Source of the DNA: Pseudocercospora fijiensis CIRAD86
Taxonomy: Eukaryota; Ascomycota; Dothideomycetes; Mycosphaerellales; Mycosphaerellaceae
Length of the DNA stretch: 64,000 nucleotides
Direction of reading: 5' to 3'
Assembly (NCBI RefSeq): GCF_000340215.1
Contig: NW_006921533.1
Location: forward strand, 1,472,192-1,536,191
The number at the start of each line of letters is the position of its first letter. The first letter of the stretch is position 1. Under the pieces are notes generated by a model. That model saw only the letters and a list, made by a program, of their open reading frames with translations, was not told where the DNA came from and ran no database searches. This document shows, one piece after another, positions 10,142 to 22,139 of the stretch. Position numbers and translations under genes: made by a program.

Positions 10142-13100
10142 ATGGCCGACCTACACCAGAACCCGGAGCTGCAGCAGCGACTGCGAGACCTCGACCATGA
10201 GTTGGAGGAAGGCGATATTACCCGCAAGGGCTACGAGAAGAGGCGAACCCAGATTCTGTCACAATTCCTGACTCCCGAGCAATTGCAGGCAGCGCGCATT
10301 CCGAGAGCAGATCGCGCGGAAAGCATGTATTCAGTGGAAAGCAGCAGCGCGCAACAGCATGCGAGAGGCGCGAGTTATGGCAGTATACAGCCAAGCATAT
10401 ACGCTCAGGACTACAGCACGTACGACGGCCAGAATGGATATGGTCAGTACGCGGCGAATCCGCAGATGCAGCAGCCGCGACCCGTCACCCCAGGATCGAT
10501 GTCAGGTCCGGTCCAGAGGTTTCAGGAACAGCAGTTGGGCATGAGACCGCCGCCAGCTGCAGCGGGGCAACGACAACCATCCATAGGCGGGCTGCGGCCA
10601 GCAACGCCAGGAAGTCGCCCTGGCACGCCTGGGAGTAGGTACAGCTCGAATGGCGGGACAATGGTCAATTCTGATTATGCCTTCAATCCGGATGCCAGCA
10701 ACAGTCGCATGAGCACCATGCTAGACTCTCAACACGGATATTTCTCGGACTTTGCAGGTACACAGGGAGAAGGGCAGACACCCACGAGAGAGAGTTATGG
10801 AGGGCCGCAGCGATACAGCATGGGCGAAGCCTTCTCGCCGACTGCATTAATTCCACCTCCGCTCATGCGCGACGACATGGCTCCTGCACAAGTTCACCAA
10901 TTACCACTCGAACCTCGAGATGTACCATTCGCCGTATACGATCCGCACAATGCGAATGTGCCCATGTCCAAGTTTGACAACATCGGTGCGGTGCTCAGAC
11001 ATCGCGGGAAAATGCAAGCTCGACAGCCAGCATATTGGGTGCTCGATCCGAAAGGCAAAGAGACGGCTTCTATCGCATGGGACAAGCTTGCTTCTAGAGC
11101 GGAGAAAGTGGCGCAGGTCATAAGAGACAAGTCCAATCTCTACCGGGGCGATCGAGTGGCACTCGTTTATCGAGACACAGAAGTCATCGAATTTGCGATT
11201 GCGCTGCTAGGGTGCTTCATTGCAGGAGTTGTTGCAGTACCGATCAATAATGTGAATGACTACCAAAAGCTGTCTCTCCTGCTCACCACCACGCAAGCTC
11301 ATCTTGCGCTCACGACGGACAGCAACTTGAAAACCTTTGCGAGGGACATCAGTGCTCAGAGATTGAAATGGCCAACAGGAGTAGAGTGGTGGAAGACGAA
11401 CGAGTTTGGTTCGTATCATCCCAAGAAGAAGGATGAAAATGCTCCGCTGCAGGTACCGGACTTGGCGTACATAGAGTTCTCACGGGCTCCTACTGGTGAT
11501 CTGCGTGGCGTCGTGCTGTCTCACAGGACCATCATGCATCAAATGGCGAGTCTATCGGCGATACTGTCAACGATACCAACGGCCGAGAATCAAGACACTT
11601 TCTCGTCGACTTTACGAGCAGAAGATGGCTCTTTCGTGGTGCCTCGTCGTGGCAGACACGAGACCATAATGTCCTACCTTGATCCTCGAGAAAGCTGTGG
11701 CTTGATTCTAGGCGTCCTACTCGGCGTATATGGCGGCCACACAACAGTCTGGTTCGAGAGCAAGACCGTCGACACACCCGGCATGTACGCACATCTCATC
11801 TCGAAATATCGAGCCACTGTTATGGTAGCAGACTATCCGGGATTGAAGCGTGCAGCGTACAATTATCAACAGGATCCGATGGCAACAAGAAATTTCAAGA
11901 AGAATATGGAGCCGAATTTCTCATCAGTAAAGATCTGCTTGATAGACTGCTTGACCGTTGACACCGAATTCCATGAAATCTTGGCAGATCGATGGCTAAA
12001 GCCGATGCGAAATCAAAGAGCTCGCGAGCTGGTTGCACCTATGCTGGCGTTGCCCGAACACGGCGGCATGATCATATCTGTACGAGACTGGCTAGGTGGT
12101 GAAGAAAGAATGGGTTGTCCGCTCACGATAAACTCGGACGGCGACGATAGCGACGACGACGAACCGAGTAGCCCGTCAACGGAGAACAATTACACTTCGT
12201 TGCTCAATTCTAGCACAACTGGCAGCAAGAAGAAGCAGAAGACGAGTCGTACCGAGCTCAGCGAAGTCTTGCTTGACAAGGAGTCCCTCAAGACCAACGA
12301 AGTCGTTCTACTAGCGAGAGGCGAAGAGGCGCGCAGACGAGTCAACGAGCCTGGAACAGTGCGATGTGGCGCGTTTGGCTACCCCATACCAGATGCGACA
12401 CTTGCAATAGTCGATCCTGAGACGAATCTGCTCTGTCCGCCTTACACCATTGGTGAAATATGGGTGGACTCGCCATCGCTTTCAGGAGGCTTTTGGGCAC
12501 TGCCCAAGCATACCGAAACCATCTTTCACGCCCGACCATATCGATTTGTGGAAGGAAGTCCAACACCAGTCTTGGTGGAACCCGAATTCCTGAGAACAGG
12601 CTTGCTTGGCTTCGTCGTGCAAGGCAAGATATTTGTGCTAGGCCTCTATGAAGACCGCATAAGGCAGAGGGTAGAGTGGAACGAAGGTGGAATGCAAGAA
12701 GTGGAGCACCGATACTTCTTCGTGCAACATCTCGTGGCCAGCGTTATGAAGACAGTGCCGAAGATCTACGACAGCTCGGCTTTTGATGCTCATGTCAATG
12801 GCGAGTACCTCCCTATCATCCTCATCGAAACGCAAGCTGCTAGCACAGCGCCCACAACGACTGGCGGTCCACCTAGACAGCTCGACATTCCATTCCTCGA
12901 TTCGCTGAGCGAGCGAGTAATGGAAGTCTTGTACCAGGAGCACCATCTGCGTGTCTACTGTGTCATGATGACTGCGCCAAACACACTACCACGTGTCATG
13001 AAGAATGGTCGGAGGGATATCGGCAACATGCTCTGCAGGAAGGAGTTCGACAATGGCAACCTGCCGTGTGTGCACGTCAAATTTGGCGTTGAGCGCGCAG

Positions 13101-15711
13101 TCCAGAATCTGCCGCTTGGCGACGACCCTGCTGGTGGAATTTGGTCACCTTTGTCCAGTCAGATCAGACAGGATATGCTCGCGATGCATTCGGACAAGCA
13201 GTACTCGGGCGTCGATCACCGAGAAGTGGTGATCGACGACCGCACGAGCACGCCTCTCAACCAGTTCAGCAACATTCACGACTTGATGCAGTGGCGGGTC
13301 TCGCGACAAGCCGAAGAACTATCATACTGCACCGTCGACTCTCGAGGCCGAGAGGGCAAGGGCGTCAACTGGAAGAAGTTCGACCTCAAGGTTGCTGCAG
13401 TGGCTCATTATTTGAAGAATAAAGTCAAGGTTCAGCCAGGCGACCACTTAATACTGATGTACACGCACTCCGAGGACTTTGTGTACGCGGTGCATGCATG
13501 TCTGTGCCTCGGTGCTGTCGCTATGCCGATGGCGCCCATCGATGCTAATCGCCTCAGTGAAGATGCACCTGCGCTGCTACACATGATTGCCGACTTCAGA
13601 ATCAAGGCGGTCTTGGTGAACGCAGAAGTCGACTCACTAATCAAGCAGAAGACAGTCAGCCAGCATCTGAAGCAGTCAGCTCTCATTCTGAAGGTAACGC
13701 TGCCACCAACGTACAACACCAGCAAGCCGTCGAAGCAGTCGCACGGGTGTAGGGAGCTTGGCTTCACAATTCGACCGGCTTGGATTGCCCCCGGTTATCC
13801 TGCTATCATTTGGACGTACTGGACACCAGATCAGCGTCGTATCGCCGTCCAGCTAGGACATGACACGGTCATGGCACTTTGCAAAGTGCAAAAGGAGACT
13901 TGCCAAATGACGTCCACCAGACCTGTTCTTGGCTGTGTCCGAAGCACAATGGGCATTGGCTTCCTCTACACTTGTATGATGGGGATCTTCCTCGCGACCC
14001 CAACATATCTGGTGTCACCGGTAGACTTTGCAGCCAATCCTAACATCTTGATGTCGACACTAGCGAGGTACAAGATCAAAGACACATACGCCACAGCACA
14101 AATGCTTGAGCATGCCATGGGACACAACGCAGGCAAAGGCGTGCAACTTCTCGAGCTCAAGAACTTGATGATCTCAACTGATCAGCGACCCAAGACTGAT
14201 GTCTACAGCCGTGTCAAGCAAGCATTTGCGGCATCACAGCTCGACCGGACTGCCATCAACACAATCTACAGCCATGTGCTCAACCCCATGATCGCAAGTA
14301 GGAGCTACATGTGCATAGAACCCATTGAGCTGTACTTGGAGCCAACGTCATTACGAAGAGGCCTGATTGTGCCAGTGGATCCGGACCAGGAGCCGTTTGC
14401 ACTGCTTGTACAAGACTCTGGAATGGTGCCGGTAAGCACTCAGATTAGCATTGTCAATCCAGAGACCAACAGACTGTGCCTGGTTGGTGAGTACGGCGAG
14501 ATCTGGGTGCAATCTGAAGCCAACGCGCACTCTTTCTATGGCTCGAAGGATGCATTCGATGCCGAGCGCTTCAACGGACGAACAGTCGACGGCGATCCCG
14601 GTGTGCGATATGTCAGGACTGGAGACCTTGGCTTCCTTCATTCTGTCAGCAGACCTATCGGGCCTGGTGGCAATATGGTGGAGATGCAAGTGCTCTTTGT
14701 GCTCGGAAGCATTGGCGAGACCTTTGAGGTAAACGGCATGCAGCACTTCCCAATGGATGTCGAGAACAGCGTAGAGAAGTGCCATCGGACGATCGTCAGA
14801 GGTGGATGGTGAGTCCAAGAGTCCAATGTTTGCCTTCGTGATTGCTAACATCTAGCAGTGCCATCTTCCAGGCAGGCTCTTTACTGGTCCTCATCGCCGA
14901 AGTGCGCACCCGCTCCTTCCTTGCCTCATTGGTTCCGATAATCGTAAACACCGTCCTGAACGAGCATCAACTTATTCTTGACATTGTTGCATTTGTCGAC
15001 TTTGGCAACTTCCCACGCTCGCGTCTGGGCGAAAAGCAGCGAGGCAAAATCCTCGCCAGCTGGGTCAGCCGAAAGATGCGCACCTTGGCACAATTCAGCA
15101 TTCGTGATCCAGATGCTGAAGGCAGCATCGGTACGGTGGTGCCCGAGCAAGCACTCCTCAGGAGGCCGAGCGCACAGAGTGGCCTTGCTGGAGCTAACAG
15201 CCTTAGGAAGGGAGAAAGCTCGCTTCGCCATGTCGAGAGTGTGACGCACATGCCGGTGCCGGAGGAATCACCAAGCTGGGAACAGCAGGATCCATTGTCA
15301 ATCCTGACACATGACACTAAAAGCCCATCGGGGACTATGGGTGGAGAGACGTTGTATACTGATGCTACGCGAAATGATAACACGCCCACTCAGAGCGAGC
15401 ACGCACAGCTTACGCTCAACACGACCACAGACTATTCGCCCGTAGACCAGGGCCACGACGACGAGTACTCACATCCTCGGGCACAGTGGAACACATACGA
15501 ATCTGGATCTGGGCAGTATCACCCTACACATGGATATCCAGATTACCCTAGCAGTGGAGTTGGACAAATGGACTATTCTCCCGAGGAGTCACCTGTCGAG
15601 GTGCCAGCGCCGCTCGGAACGCTCAAGGTTGCCAATAGGACTAGCAACGATAGCGATGATGACGACTGGGGTGGGCAAGCGCTCAAGGAGCTCAATTTGG
15701 GGCCCAGATGA
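10142..15711 (+). CDS. CPS1: CPS1/DIP2-type double adenylate-forming protein
   Basis: Two exons (10142-14808 and 14859-15711) give 1839 aa. The N-terminal 45 residues form a DMAP1-binding domain (LRDLDHELEEGDITRKGYEKRR), followed by a Gln/Pro/Ser-rich linker to about 240. Two acyl-CoA-synthetase-like AMP-binding domains follow. The first has its P-loop equivalent near 445 (FSRAPTGDLRG), the second near 1222 (IIWTYWTPDQRR), with RTGDLGF near 1492. Both P-loops deviate from the usual SGSTGxPKG, as is typical of fungal CPS1 and animal DIP2, so the acyl substrate and activity are uncertain. The exon 2 product carries the conserved block (AIFQAG..VNTVLNEHQLI..FPRSRLGEKQRGKI), which supports the splice, then a disordered acidic tail. 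CPS1 was described as a general virulence factor in Cochliobolus; a role here is inference. Splicing ends at a TAGCAG tandem acceptor. Confidence 0.92.
14809..14858 (+). other. CPS1 intron with NAGNAG acceptor
   Basis: The donor is GTGAGT at 14809, with branch-like GCTAAC at 14844-14849. Two acceptors three bases apart (TAG ending 14855, CAG ending 14858) both keep frame. The downstream one gives Gly-Cys-Ala, the upstream one inserts a Ser. Confidence 0.85.
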
Positions 15712-16527
15712 TCAAGAACACAAATTCACATTCATTGCTTCTGGGGCAAGCTCATGAGCAGTCGCTTTGCTATGTTTGGATACGATCGAGATTTAGCGCG
15801 CAACATGGAAAGAGCGGCGTTCATTGATAATTTTTCTCGGTTCAAATAATGTACAGGAAAAGAGGAGCATGTATAGGGAATGCTGGTGCGCATGACTTTT
15901 CAATCATTGGGCGGCGGGTGGGAATGGAAGGGGATGGGATGATCAGTCTTAGCGAGAGTATTGGTGTGTATCAATCTCTTGGTAAAGGCCGAAACGATAC
16001 GAGTTGCACGAACGAACGGAAGAAAGGCTGGATGACACTGGCGCTTATTAGCCAAGTATTGAAACATTCTCGCGACTACCTGACGAAGGCCAACACGGAA
16101 TGCGGCACGCTCGCCGATGTCTTAGACAAGACCATTCTCGATGTCGGCGCTTATTCAATATAATACAATTTCGAACGGTCACGAATGAGCGTTCATTGCG
16201 CCGATGAAGAAAATCTTGGATGAGGAAAGTTGTCTGGAATTAGGTAAGTGTTCTAGTTCTGTTTTCTTTTTCGCTGTCTTTGCCCTAACTATAATCTGTC
16301 GTTCGTAAAATTTCACGTGGCCAGCGCCAACAACACAACATAACCAAGACCGTTTCAGCATGGTCGTCGTAGGTAGGTAGGTAGGTCGGTATCTATGCAC
16401 AGAAAGCAGAAGCAGACCTCCCCGGGAAAGTCAGAAGGAAGAAGAAGAAGAAGAAGAAGGAAAGGCAAACACCAGAAATCCCCATGCCGCTAAATCGCAT
16501 CACAAAATCCCTCAAACCAACCACTCA
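15712..16527. other. convergent intergenic region
   Basis: Lies between the 3' ends of the CPS1-like gene and the DUF3455-like gene. Contains a GTAG-type tetranucleotide repeat near 16370-16390 and a GAA microsatellite near 16436-16460. No gene seen. Confidence 0.5.
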
Positions 16528-17415
16528 CTACCCCGTCCTCGTCGTCTCCGGTTCATAAAACCAATACTCCGCCGCATACTCAATCTGAAATTCCTCCTGC
16601 TGCCCTTGACAGCTTTTCGGCGCCACACCGCCCGCAGTATTGATGCGGAAGATCTCCTGAAAAACACAGCCCTCGGGGTTTTTGGCCGTGAGTTTCAACC
16701 ACGGCACTGCTCCATACCCCCTCCCATTCTGTCCCACACACGCATCTTCGGGGGCGGCGGTGGAGTTGAGTTTTTGGAAGCCGCCGGCTCCGTAGGATGT
16801 GAGGGTGGTGTCGAGGTTGAAGTAGGCGGTTGTGGAGTCGGTGAAGTAGTGGTGGCCGGAGAGGTCTTGGTAGATGGGGGAGGAGGGGGTGGTGGATTTG
16901 GGGGTTGGGAGGTCCAAGGCGATTGCGGGGATTTTGGAGAGCAGGGTGGGGCTGTTGGCGGAGAGACAGGTTACGTTGAAGAGCGAGGCTACGGCGCCGG
17001 CGGCGACGGGGATGGCGGTCGTGTTGGTGAGGTCGCAGGTGTAGTTTTGGGTTCCGCGGCCGACGGCTACGTGGTAGAGTTGCATTCCGGGGGAGGGCGG
17101 TGGGAGGGGTATTGGTGCTGTGGGGGAAGAAGTGTGAGTTGGTTGGTTGTTTGGGAGGTTGGTGGGTGAGGAATTGGACTTACCTTGGGGTAGAGACACT
17201 GAGGCGAGATCGCATTGGCCGGTTACGGAGCTTTGGTATGTGGAAGAACCTCTTCCTCCCCAGTTGTGGCCTTTTCGGTTTGCCCAGTCGTAGAAGGATC
17301 CTGAGTTGCGGTGATCCCATGCCCAGCCTGGTGTTCGTTTTTCTTCTTGGGTGTATGGTGCGGCATTGATCAGAGTTGTGAGTGCGAGTATTATGCTCGC
17401 GTGCGGGAACAACAT
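16528..17415 (-). CDS. secreted DUF3455-like protein
   Basis: Two exons (17415-17184 and 17117-16528) give 273 aa. A signal peptide (MLFPHASIILALTTLINAA) is followed by a body with PLPPPSPGMQLYHVAVGRGTQNYTC, LFNVTC, GHHYFTDSTTAYFNLD and VPWLKLTAKNPEGC..EIFRINTAGG. This order fits the DUF3455 family of fungal secreted proteins, whose function is unknown. The intron at 17118-17183 has a consensus donor (GTAAGT) and ACAG acceptor. It is 66 nt with no stop, so intron retention would add 22 Ser/Thr/Pro/Asn-rich residues. The splice is preferred because it joins VSLPQ to APIPLPPPSPG, the pattern I recall for the family. Extracellular or wall-associated location is inferred from the signal peptide. 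Confidence 0.82.
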   Translation of the reverse strand: MLFPHASIILALTTLINAAPYTQEEKRTPGWAWDHRNSGSFYDWANRKGHNWGGRGSSTYQSSVTGQCDLASVSLPQGKSNSSPTNLPNNQPTHTSSPTAPIPLPPPSPGMQLYHVAVGRGTQNYTCDLTNTTAIPVAAGAVASLFNVTCLSANSPTLLSKIPAIALDLPTPKSTTPSSPIYQDLSGHHYFTDSTTAYFNLDTTLTSYGAGGFQKLNSTAAPEDACVGQNGRGYGAVPWLKLTAKNPEGCVFQEIFRINTAGGVAPKSCQGQQEEFQIEYAAEYWFYEPETTRTG

Positions 17416-17872
17416 TGTTGTAAGTTGTCGTCAAGGTGATGGATCGTTGAGTGGTGTTGATCGATCAAATTTCGATGCTTTCTTCGCAGCTGAAGGTATG
17501 GATGTGTTGCTGCAGCTCAAAAGTCAACGTTCCTTCCCAACTTTTCTATATACATGGCTGGGCTTGTACAACCACGAGGTAGGTGTACGGTAGCGTTAGA
17601 TGGATTAGCCGCCGTGCTGGAAATAGCACACGATTAGGTGGAGATTTCTAGAGCTAGGGTTCGAGGTCTGTGCGCTGCTCGGTCTCAGGTTTCTTCTTGT
17701 TTGCTGCTTTCGATCTTGCAACGATCAGACGTTCGATTGATCGTTAAATATTGCATGATATCCACTCGGTTGATATCGCTATGCTACAATCCGAAGGCTG
17801 GCTGTAGGCGTGCATCGTTGCGTTGACCGTCGACATATGATATGCATTGTCCAAAAACGTGCATTTAGCTTA
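17416..17872. other. intergenic region left of transposon
   Basis: Promoter side of the DUF3455-like gene. Base composition is normal up to the TA at 17871-17872, where the Tc1/mariner element starts. No gene seen. Confidence 0.5.
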
Positions 17873-17907
17873 CTATAGGCGCAGCTTCGCCTGTCAGTCT
17901 GGCTGCG
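17873..17907 (+). repeat. left terminal inverted repeat of Tc1/mariner element
   Basis: Pairs with 21355-21389. The outermost 28 bases match almost completely apart from three substitutions. The TA duplication lies immediately outside. Confidence 0.88.
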
Positions 17908-18099
17908 GGGAAGCCCTACACTTCCGAAGAGCCTTGGCGAGTAGCCACACCGCTATTTTCTTACTAAATCCACTCTTCTAAGCTCCTCTATTATAATAGA
18001 ATCCTATTAATATCGTGTCGACGATTTCTAGTAGTATAGACGACTTCTAGGTGTTGTTTCTAGTATAGTATAAAGCCTCGTCTAATCGATAAGGCCTTA

Positions 18100-19287
18100 T
18101 AGGCGCTTCTTAAGTCTTATTTCGTCTAAGGCTATACTCCTAAGCAGATAATCGAGGAAACAAGAGTGCTAATAACCGTTAGATCGATATATCGATATTA
18201 GTAGAAGTAGAGGTTGTTTAGTAAGCTATATATAAAGAATACTAGTGCGAAGAAGGATACAAAGAGGAAGCTTTTATACTAAGAGGAAGAATAGCTATAT
18301 AACTACCTCTGCGAGCGTCTAGATACCTATTTTATAGAGATAAGCGCTACTCTTATAGACGAGTTTATCCGGCTACGACCTATAGTAGAAGGTAGTAAAG
18401 GAATCGAGCTTAATACAAGTATACTACGGCAGGTATTGAAACGGTAGGGGTAGACTCGTACGCGGCTTTAGGTAAAGGTAAAGGAACGCAACCTATTACT
18501 AAGGGCTCTATAGGTAATTAGGTACGCGAGTTAGCCGGTAGATAGGCTTATTTTTATCGACGAGACGGCCTATAATTAGAAAACTAGTTAGCGGAAGTAT
18601 AGCTAGTTACTACGAGGTATAGCATATTATAATTATTAGTATACGAAAAGGGAAGTAAGATAGTCTATCTTACCCGCCTTTACTATCTACAGCTATTTGC
18701 TATATACGTACGTATACTAGGGTTCGATTAATAGTAAGCGATTTAGCACCTAGTTAGAGGAAGAGGTGCTACCGTACCTTGCTAATAGTCCGTTAATAAT
18801 ATTTGTAATAGATAATGCGAGTATCTACTATAGTAAGAGGGTTAAGGAGGCTATACTAGAAGCTAGTTACTATCTCGAATACCTTCTACTATACTCACCG
18901 GATTTGAATCCTATCGAATAGACATTCAATCTGCTTAAGAAGACTATTAAGAAGTATCGCTATAAGGTGCCGCTTTTCGAAGGTTTCTAGGACTACTTAG
19001 TGTAGTATTTATACAAGTATAGAGGCTAAAGGGCTCGTAAGTTGTTTAAATACGCTAGATATAACGTCGAGGGCCGAGATTTGCCGTACGATCCTAAAGC
19101 CTTCGAAATAAGCGCTAGATCTATATAGAACATACTTAATATAGATACTAAAGAGTCCGCATAGTATACGCAATATAAGGGTACGCCGCCGACAGTGCTA
19201 GATAACCTAGATAATTATATATTAAGTAAGGAAGAGCTTAAACGGGAACTAGAAGACTCGGATATAGACTTCGAGGATTTCGAGTAA
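18100..19287 (+). pseudogene. Tc1/mariner DD34E transposase relic
   Basis: The frame reads through many TAG/TAA stops yet keeps the catalytic core. FIDETAYN holds the first Asp (codon 18559), FVIDNASIYYS the second Asp (18811), and LYSPDLNPIE the Glu (18916). All three are in one frame, with exactly 34 residues between the second Asp and the Glu (DD34E). The stop directly after NPIE sits where Gln (CAG to TAG) fits, consistent with RIP. The frame ends with an acidic tail at TAA 19285-19287. The 5' limit is approximate; the helix-turn-helix part is too eroded to place a start. Confidence 0.88.
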
Positions 19288-19507
19288 ATTTACTAGCGCC
19301 GGCAAGCGCCGAGGGCAGAGATTTAGGTAAATAGTTCGAACGCTAGCTTTTCTTACCGGTCTATTTGTTTTATAAGCAACGTATTTTAACTAATATACTA
19401 AATCGGGTCTAAATAAGTGTATATGTAGCAAGAATCTCCCGCTTATTACAAGGTTGTATATATTGTAGTAATAAAAAGAATATTGCCTAAAGAAAGCCCG
19501 AATTCGA

Positions 19508-21190
19508 TTATATCTCGCCCTCCTCCGTAGCGGCTCTATTCGTAGCGATAATATTATCGTCCCTCTACTTTAACTATTCTCGTATAGCCTCTTTTAATCT
19601 TAGTCGCATACTATATACTTCCTTAAGCTCGAGAGGCTAGTTAGATTAGTCTATATTAGCGATAGCATCGAGGCGCTATACTGTTCCTACGAATACCTTT
19701 ATATAGGCGCGGAGAGAGTCCTATTCCGCGAAATCCGGCTAAAGGGCGCACCACTAGAAGAACTCGGTCGTAGTAGCCTTAGAAATTACTATACGCGGCA
19801 CTTTAATAGGCGCCTTATAACCTAAGCGATAACTAGCAAGAGTACGAGTAGGAGTCTTCGACGGCGTGCTAGGAATACGACCGGAGCTATAGGTTTACTA
19901 GTGCAGTATTCTACCTACAAATTCGCCTATTATCTTTATTATTCTACCGTTAGCCTTAGCAGCCTCGCTATTGCTGCCTATTCTGCGTACCTGCTAGCCT
20001 TAATACTTCTTCTTAATCTTGCGAGAGATTAATATAATCTCTATCGATACTAGAAGCCTATCTAGCTAAGAACTATCCTTATTCTATACATACTAGCCTT
20101 TAGCAATAGCCTAGCTTAATTTGGTTATTGCGGCTTCGAAGAAGGGGAAGTGATTCTTACTAAGCTCCTTTACCGAGCGATTAAACTAGTATATAGCCTC
20201 GCCGGCCTTGCTGCTTTGTTTATAGTCTTTACGAGTATAGAGCTACTCGTTAAGGATCTTAAAGTCGTATCTACTAGCAGACTCTAGTTTAGCGACAATT
20301 GGACTAGTATTCCTTATTTAGACCGTATCGGGGTTCTTCTTCTGCTTCTTAATTGCCTTGCCTTTACTAATAGCTGCTACTACTAGCTTAGGCTTAATAT
20401 AGAAGTCTATATCTACGAAGGGGTTCTTCCTCGAAGCCTTTACTAGATCTACGGCTATGTCGAGAGCTTGTCTATAAACCTTATTACTGTTAATCTCATT
20501 ATCCCCTGCTTAGTGCTAATCGCTAGTAAAAGTAGTCTTCGAGCCGTTAGCGCCTACTCGGATAATAATACGATAAGGCCGTTAATAGCTATTAAGCTAA
20601 GCGGACTTCGCGGCCTACGAGTAACTATCCTATCCTTCTATCTTCCTCGTAATAAGGAACTTTACCGGCTTCGTAGCTAGCACTCGAGCGCTACCCTTCT
20701 TAGCTAGATTAAAGACAGTCTATTATCCTTTATAATAGAAGACTTCTATACCTTCCGAGAAAGAGCTAGGCGCAGTTATTAGGATATTGCCGGTAGCAAG
20801 AGCGGCTACGCTACTAGTAGCCGTCGCCGCCTCCTACGTAGTATTAAAAGAGGAGGTAGAAGAAGCTTTAGTAGAGGAAGAAGCGGCTATTTTGCTAGGT
20901 AAAACCCTACTATTATCCTCTACTAGTACTACTACGGTCTCCTTACTTAACGTAGCCGAGGAATCTACGATTAGGTTAGGCTCTATAACGGCAATCGCTT
21001 TACCCTTCTTACCGGTAGTAGACCTACTCTTTAGACTACTCTTTACCTACTACTAAGGCCTATTAGTACCTTTTCTTATTAGCGGCGGACTAATAGCCTT
21101 CTCGAGAGTATAGATTACCTTCTTTAGCGTTTGTTAGTCGTCTAATCGCACTAGAGGCTTACCGGCGGTCGTACGTATCGGTCTTAGCGC
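19508..21190 (-). pseudogene. convergent accessory ORF inside Tc1/mariner element
   Basis: On the minus strand one frame stays readable for about 555 codons, interrupted only by TAG/TAA, and ends at TAA (19508-19510). Segments are protein-like: RLDD-x-QTLKKVIYTLEKAI, then a Ser/Thr/Lys-rich linker, YRQALDIAVDLVKASRKNPF, PIVAKLESASRYDFKILNE, and a C-terminus with LELKEVYSMRLRLKEAIRE. The mix suggests a basic, partly helical protein. No family was recognised. It does not resemble the transposase, and its convergent orientation inside intact TIRs says it travels with the element. The start is not determined. Confidence 0.6.
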
Positions 21191-21354
21191 TATTATTATA
21201 GTAGATTGTCGTAAATAGCTAGAAATCGATAGAAATACGCGTATAAGGCTTGAATACTCTATTAAACGATAGGAGGCGGGAAGAATAGCGAGATTCTATA
21301 TACAAAACTACCCCTATATCCCCCCTAGTAGAGCTCGAGAGAGGTGGAGGCTCT

Positions 21355-21389
21355 GCGGGCCGTACTGACAGGCGAATCTGCGCCCATAG
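21355..21389 (-). repeat. right terminal inverted repeat of Tc1/mariner element
   Basis: Inverted partner of 17873-17907, ending CTGCGCCCATAG before the TA duplication at 21390-21391. Confidence 0.88.
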
Positions 21390-22010
21390 TACTGTAGAAG
21401 CAGGAAGTGGAGCTAATCTCCCGCGGCGGCATTTTGCTGTCATTCTATTCTGAGCAAATTACTCCGTTTGAGCCAGAGATGAAGCTCCGCAGAGCGAATA
21501 GCAGGCGGGGCCGGGCGCTTAGGTGCAGAGGCGAAAGCAGAATGGATTATGGCTGGCTCAAATCTGCAGAGCTGCTTGTTTCAGACCACCTCGTTGCTAC
21601 GCGCTGCACCCGACACCTCTCCAAGACCTTCACAAGCTCAGTCCAGGAAAAAATACAAAGCTACTGCCGGCCTGCCATGTGAGGCCGTTGTCTCTGACCT
21701 GCTTCTCGGCCTAGTTCTAGTCGGCCACGCCTGCCATGCCTGCTCGCTGCCATAGAATATCTGAAGAACTGACAGGCCAATGCATGCTGAGACATCCTGA
21801 CCTGGAAGATCGCCCAGCCTCGTCTGGATGAATGCATGCGTAGTGGCGAACCTATGACACACGGCGCTTGCGGGTGCGACGGCATGCGATGCGGAATCTG
21901 AGCTGTCACTGAGAGCATGCTCTGTACGGCAAGCTGACTTCTGCATTGCACAGAGGCTGCATCCCCTTAACGAAGGCCGTAGTTATCTCCGCTGAACACC
22001 CACCCTAGCA
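21390..22010. other. unmutated spacer between two RIP'd transposons
   Basis: About 0.6 kb of ordinary base composition, rich in CpA/TpG and therefore untouched by RIP although flanked on both sides by heavily mutated elements. No gene is supported. Confidence 0.6.
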
Positions 22011-22139
22011 GCCCCCCTGCTCGGTTCCACATCTGATGCTAAATTCAGTGTGGCCCTATACAAACCTGCATCGCCCCTCGAACTGCGAGGCTGTCCGATT
22101 AGGTCTCGGATTTAGCCGTAGTAGAGCTAAAGGTTAAGA

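Larger units (their letters stand above)
17873..21389 (+). mobile_element. RIP-degraded Tc1/mariner transposon with second ORF
   Basis: A 3517-bp element with terminal inverted repeats of about 35 bp. Left end CTATAGGCGCAG..TTCGCCTGTCAGT; the right end, read in reverse, is CTATGGGCGCAG..TTCGCCTGTCAGT. It is flanked on both sides by TA (17871-17872 and 21390-21391), the Tc1/mariner target duplication. Inside, TpA is abundant and CpA/TpG depleted, as expected after RIP. It holds a plus-strand DD34E transposase relic and a long minus-strand frame, arranged convergently. 3.5 kb is long for this superfamily, and the second frame accounts for the excess. It is not autonomous because both frames carry many stops. 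Confidence 0.9.

Noticed and set aside
16606..17169. 187-codon plus-strand Gly/Val-rich frame
   Set aside because: Antisense shadow of the DUF3455-like gene.
20787..21056. 89-codon plus-strand hydrophobic frame in the Tc1/mariner element
   Set aside because: Antisense to the better-supported second frame of the element; hydrophobicity arises from the TpA-rich composition.
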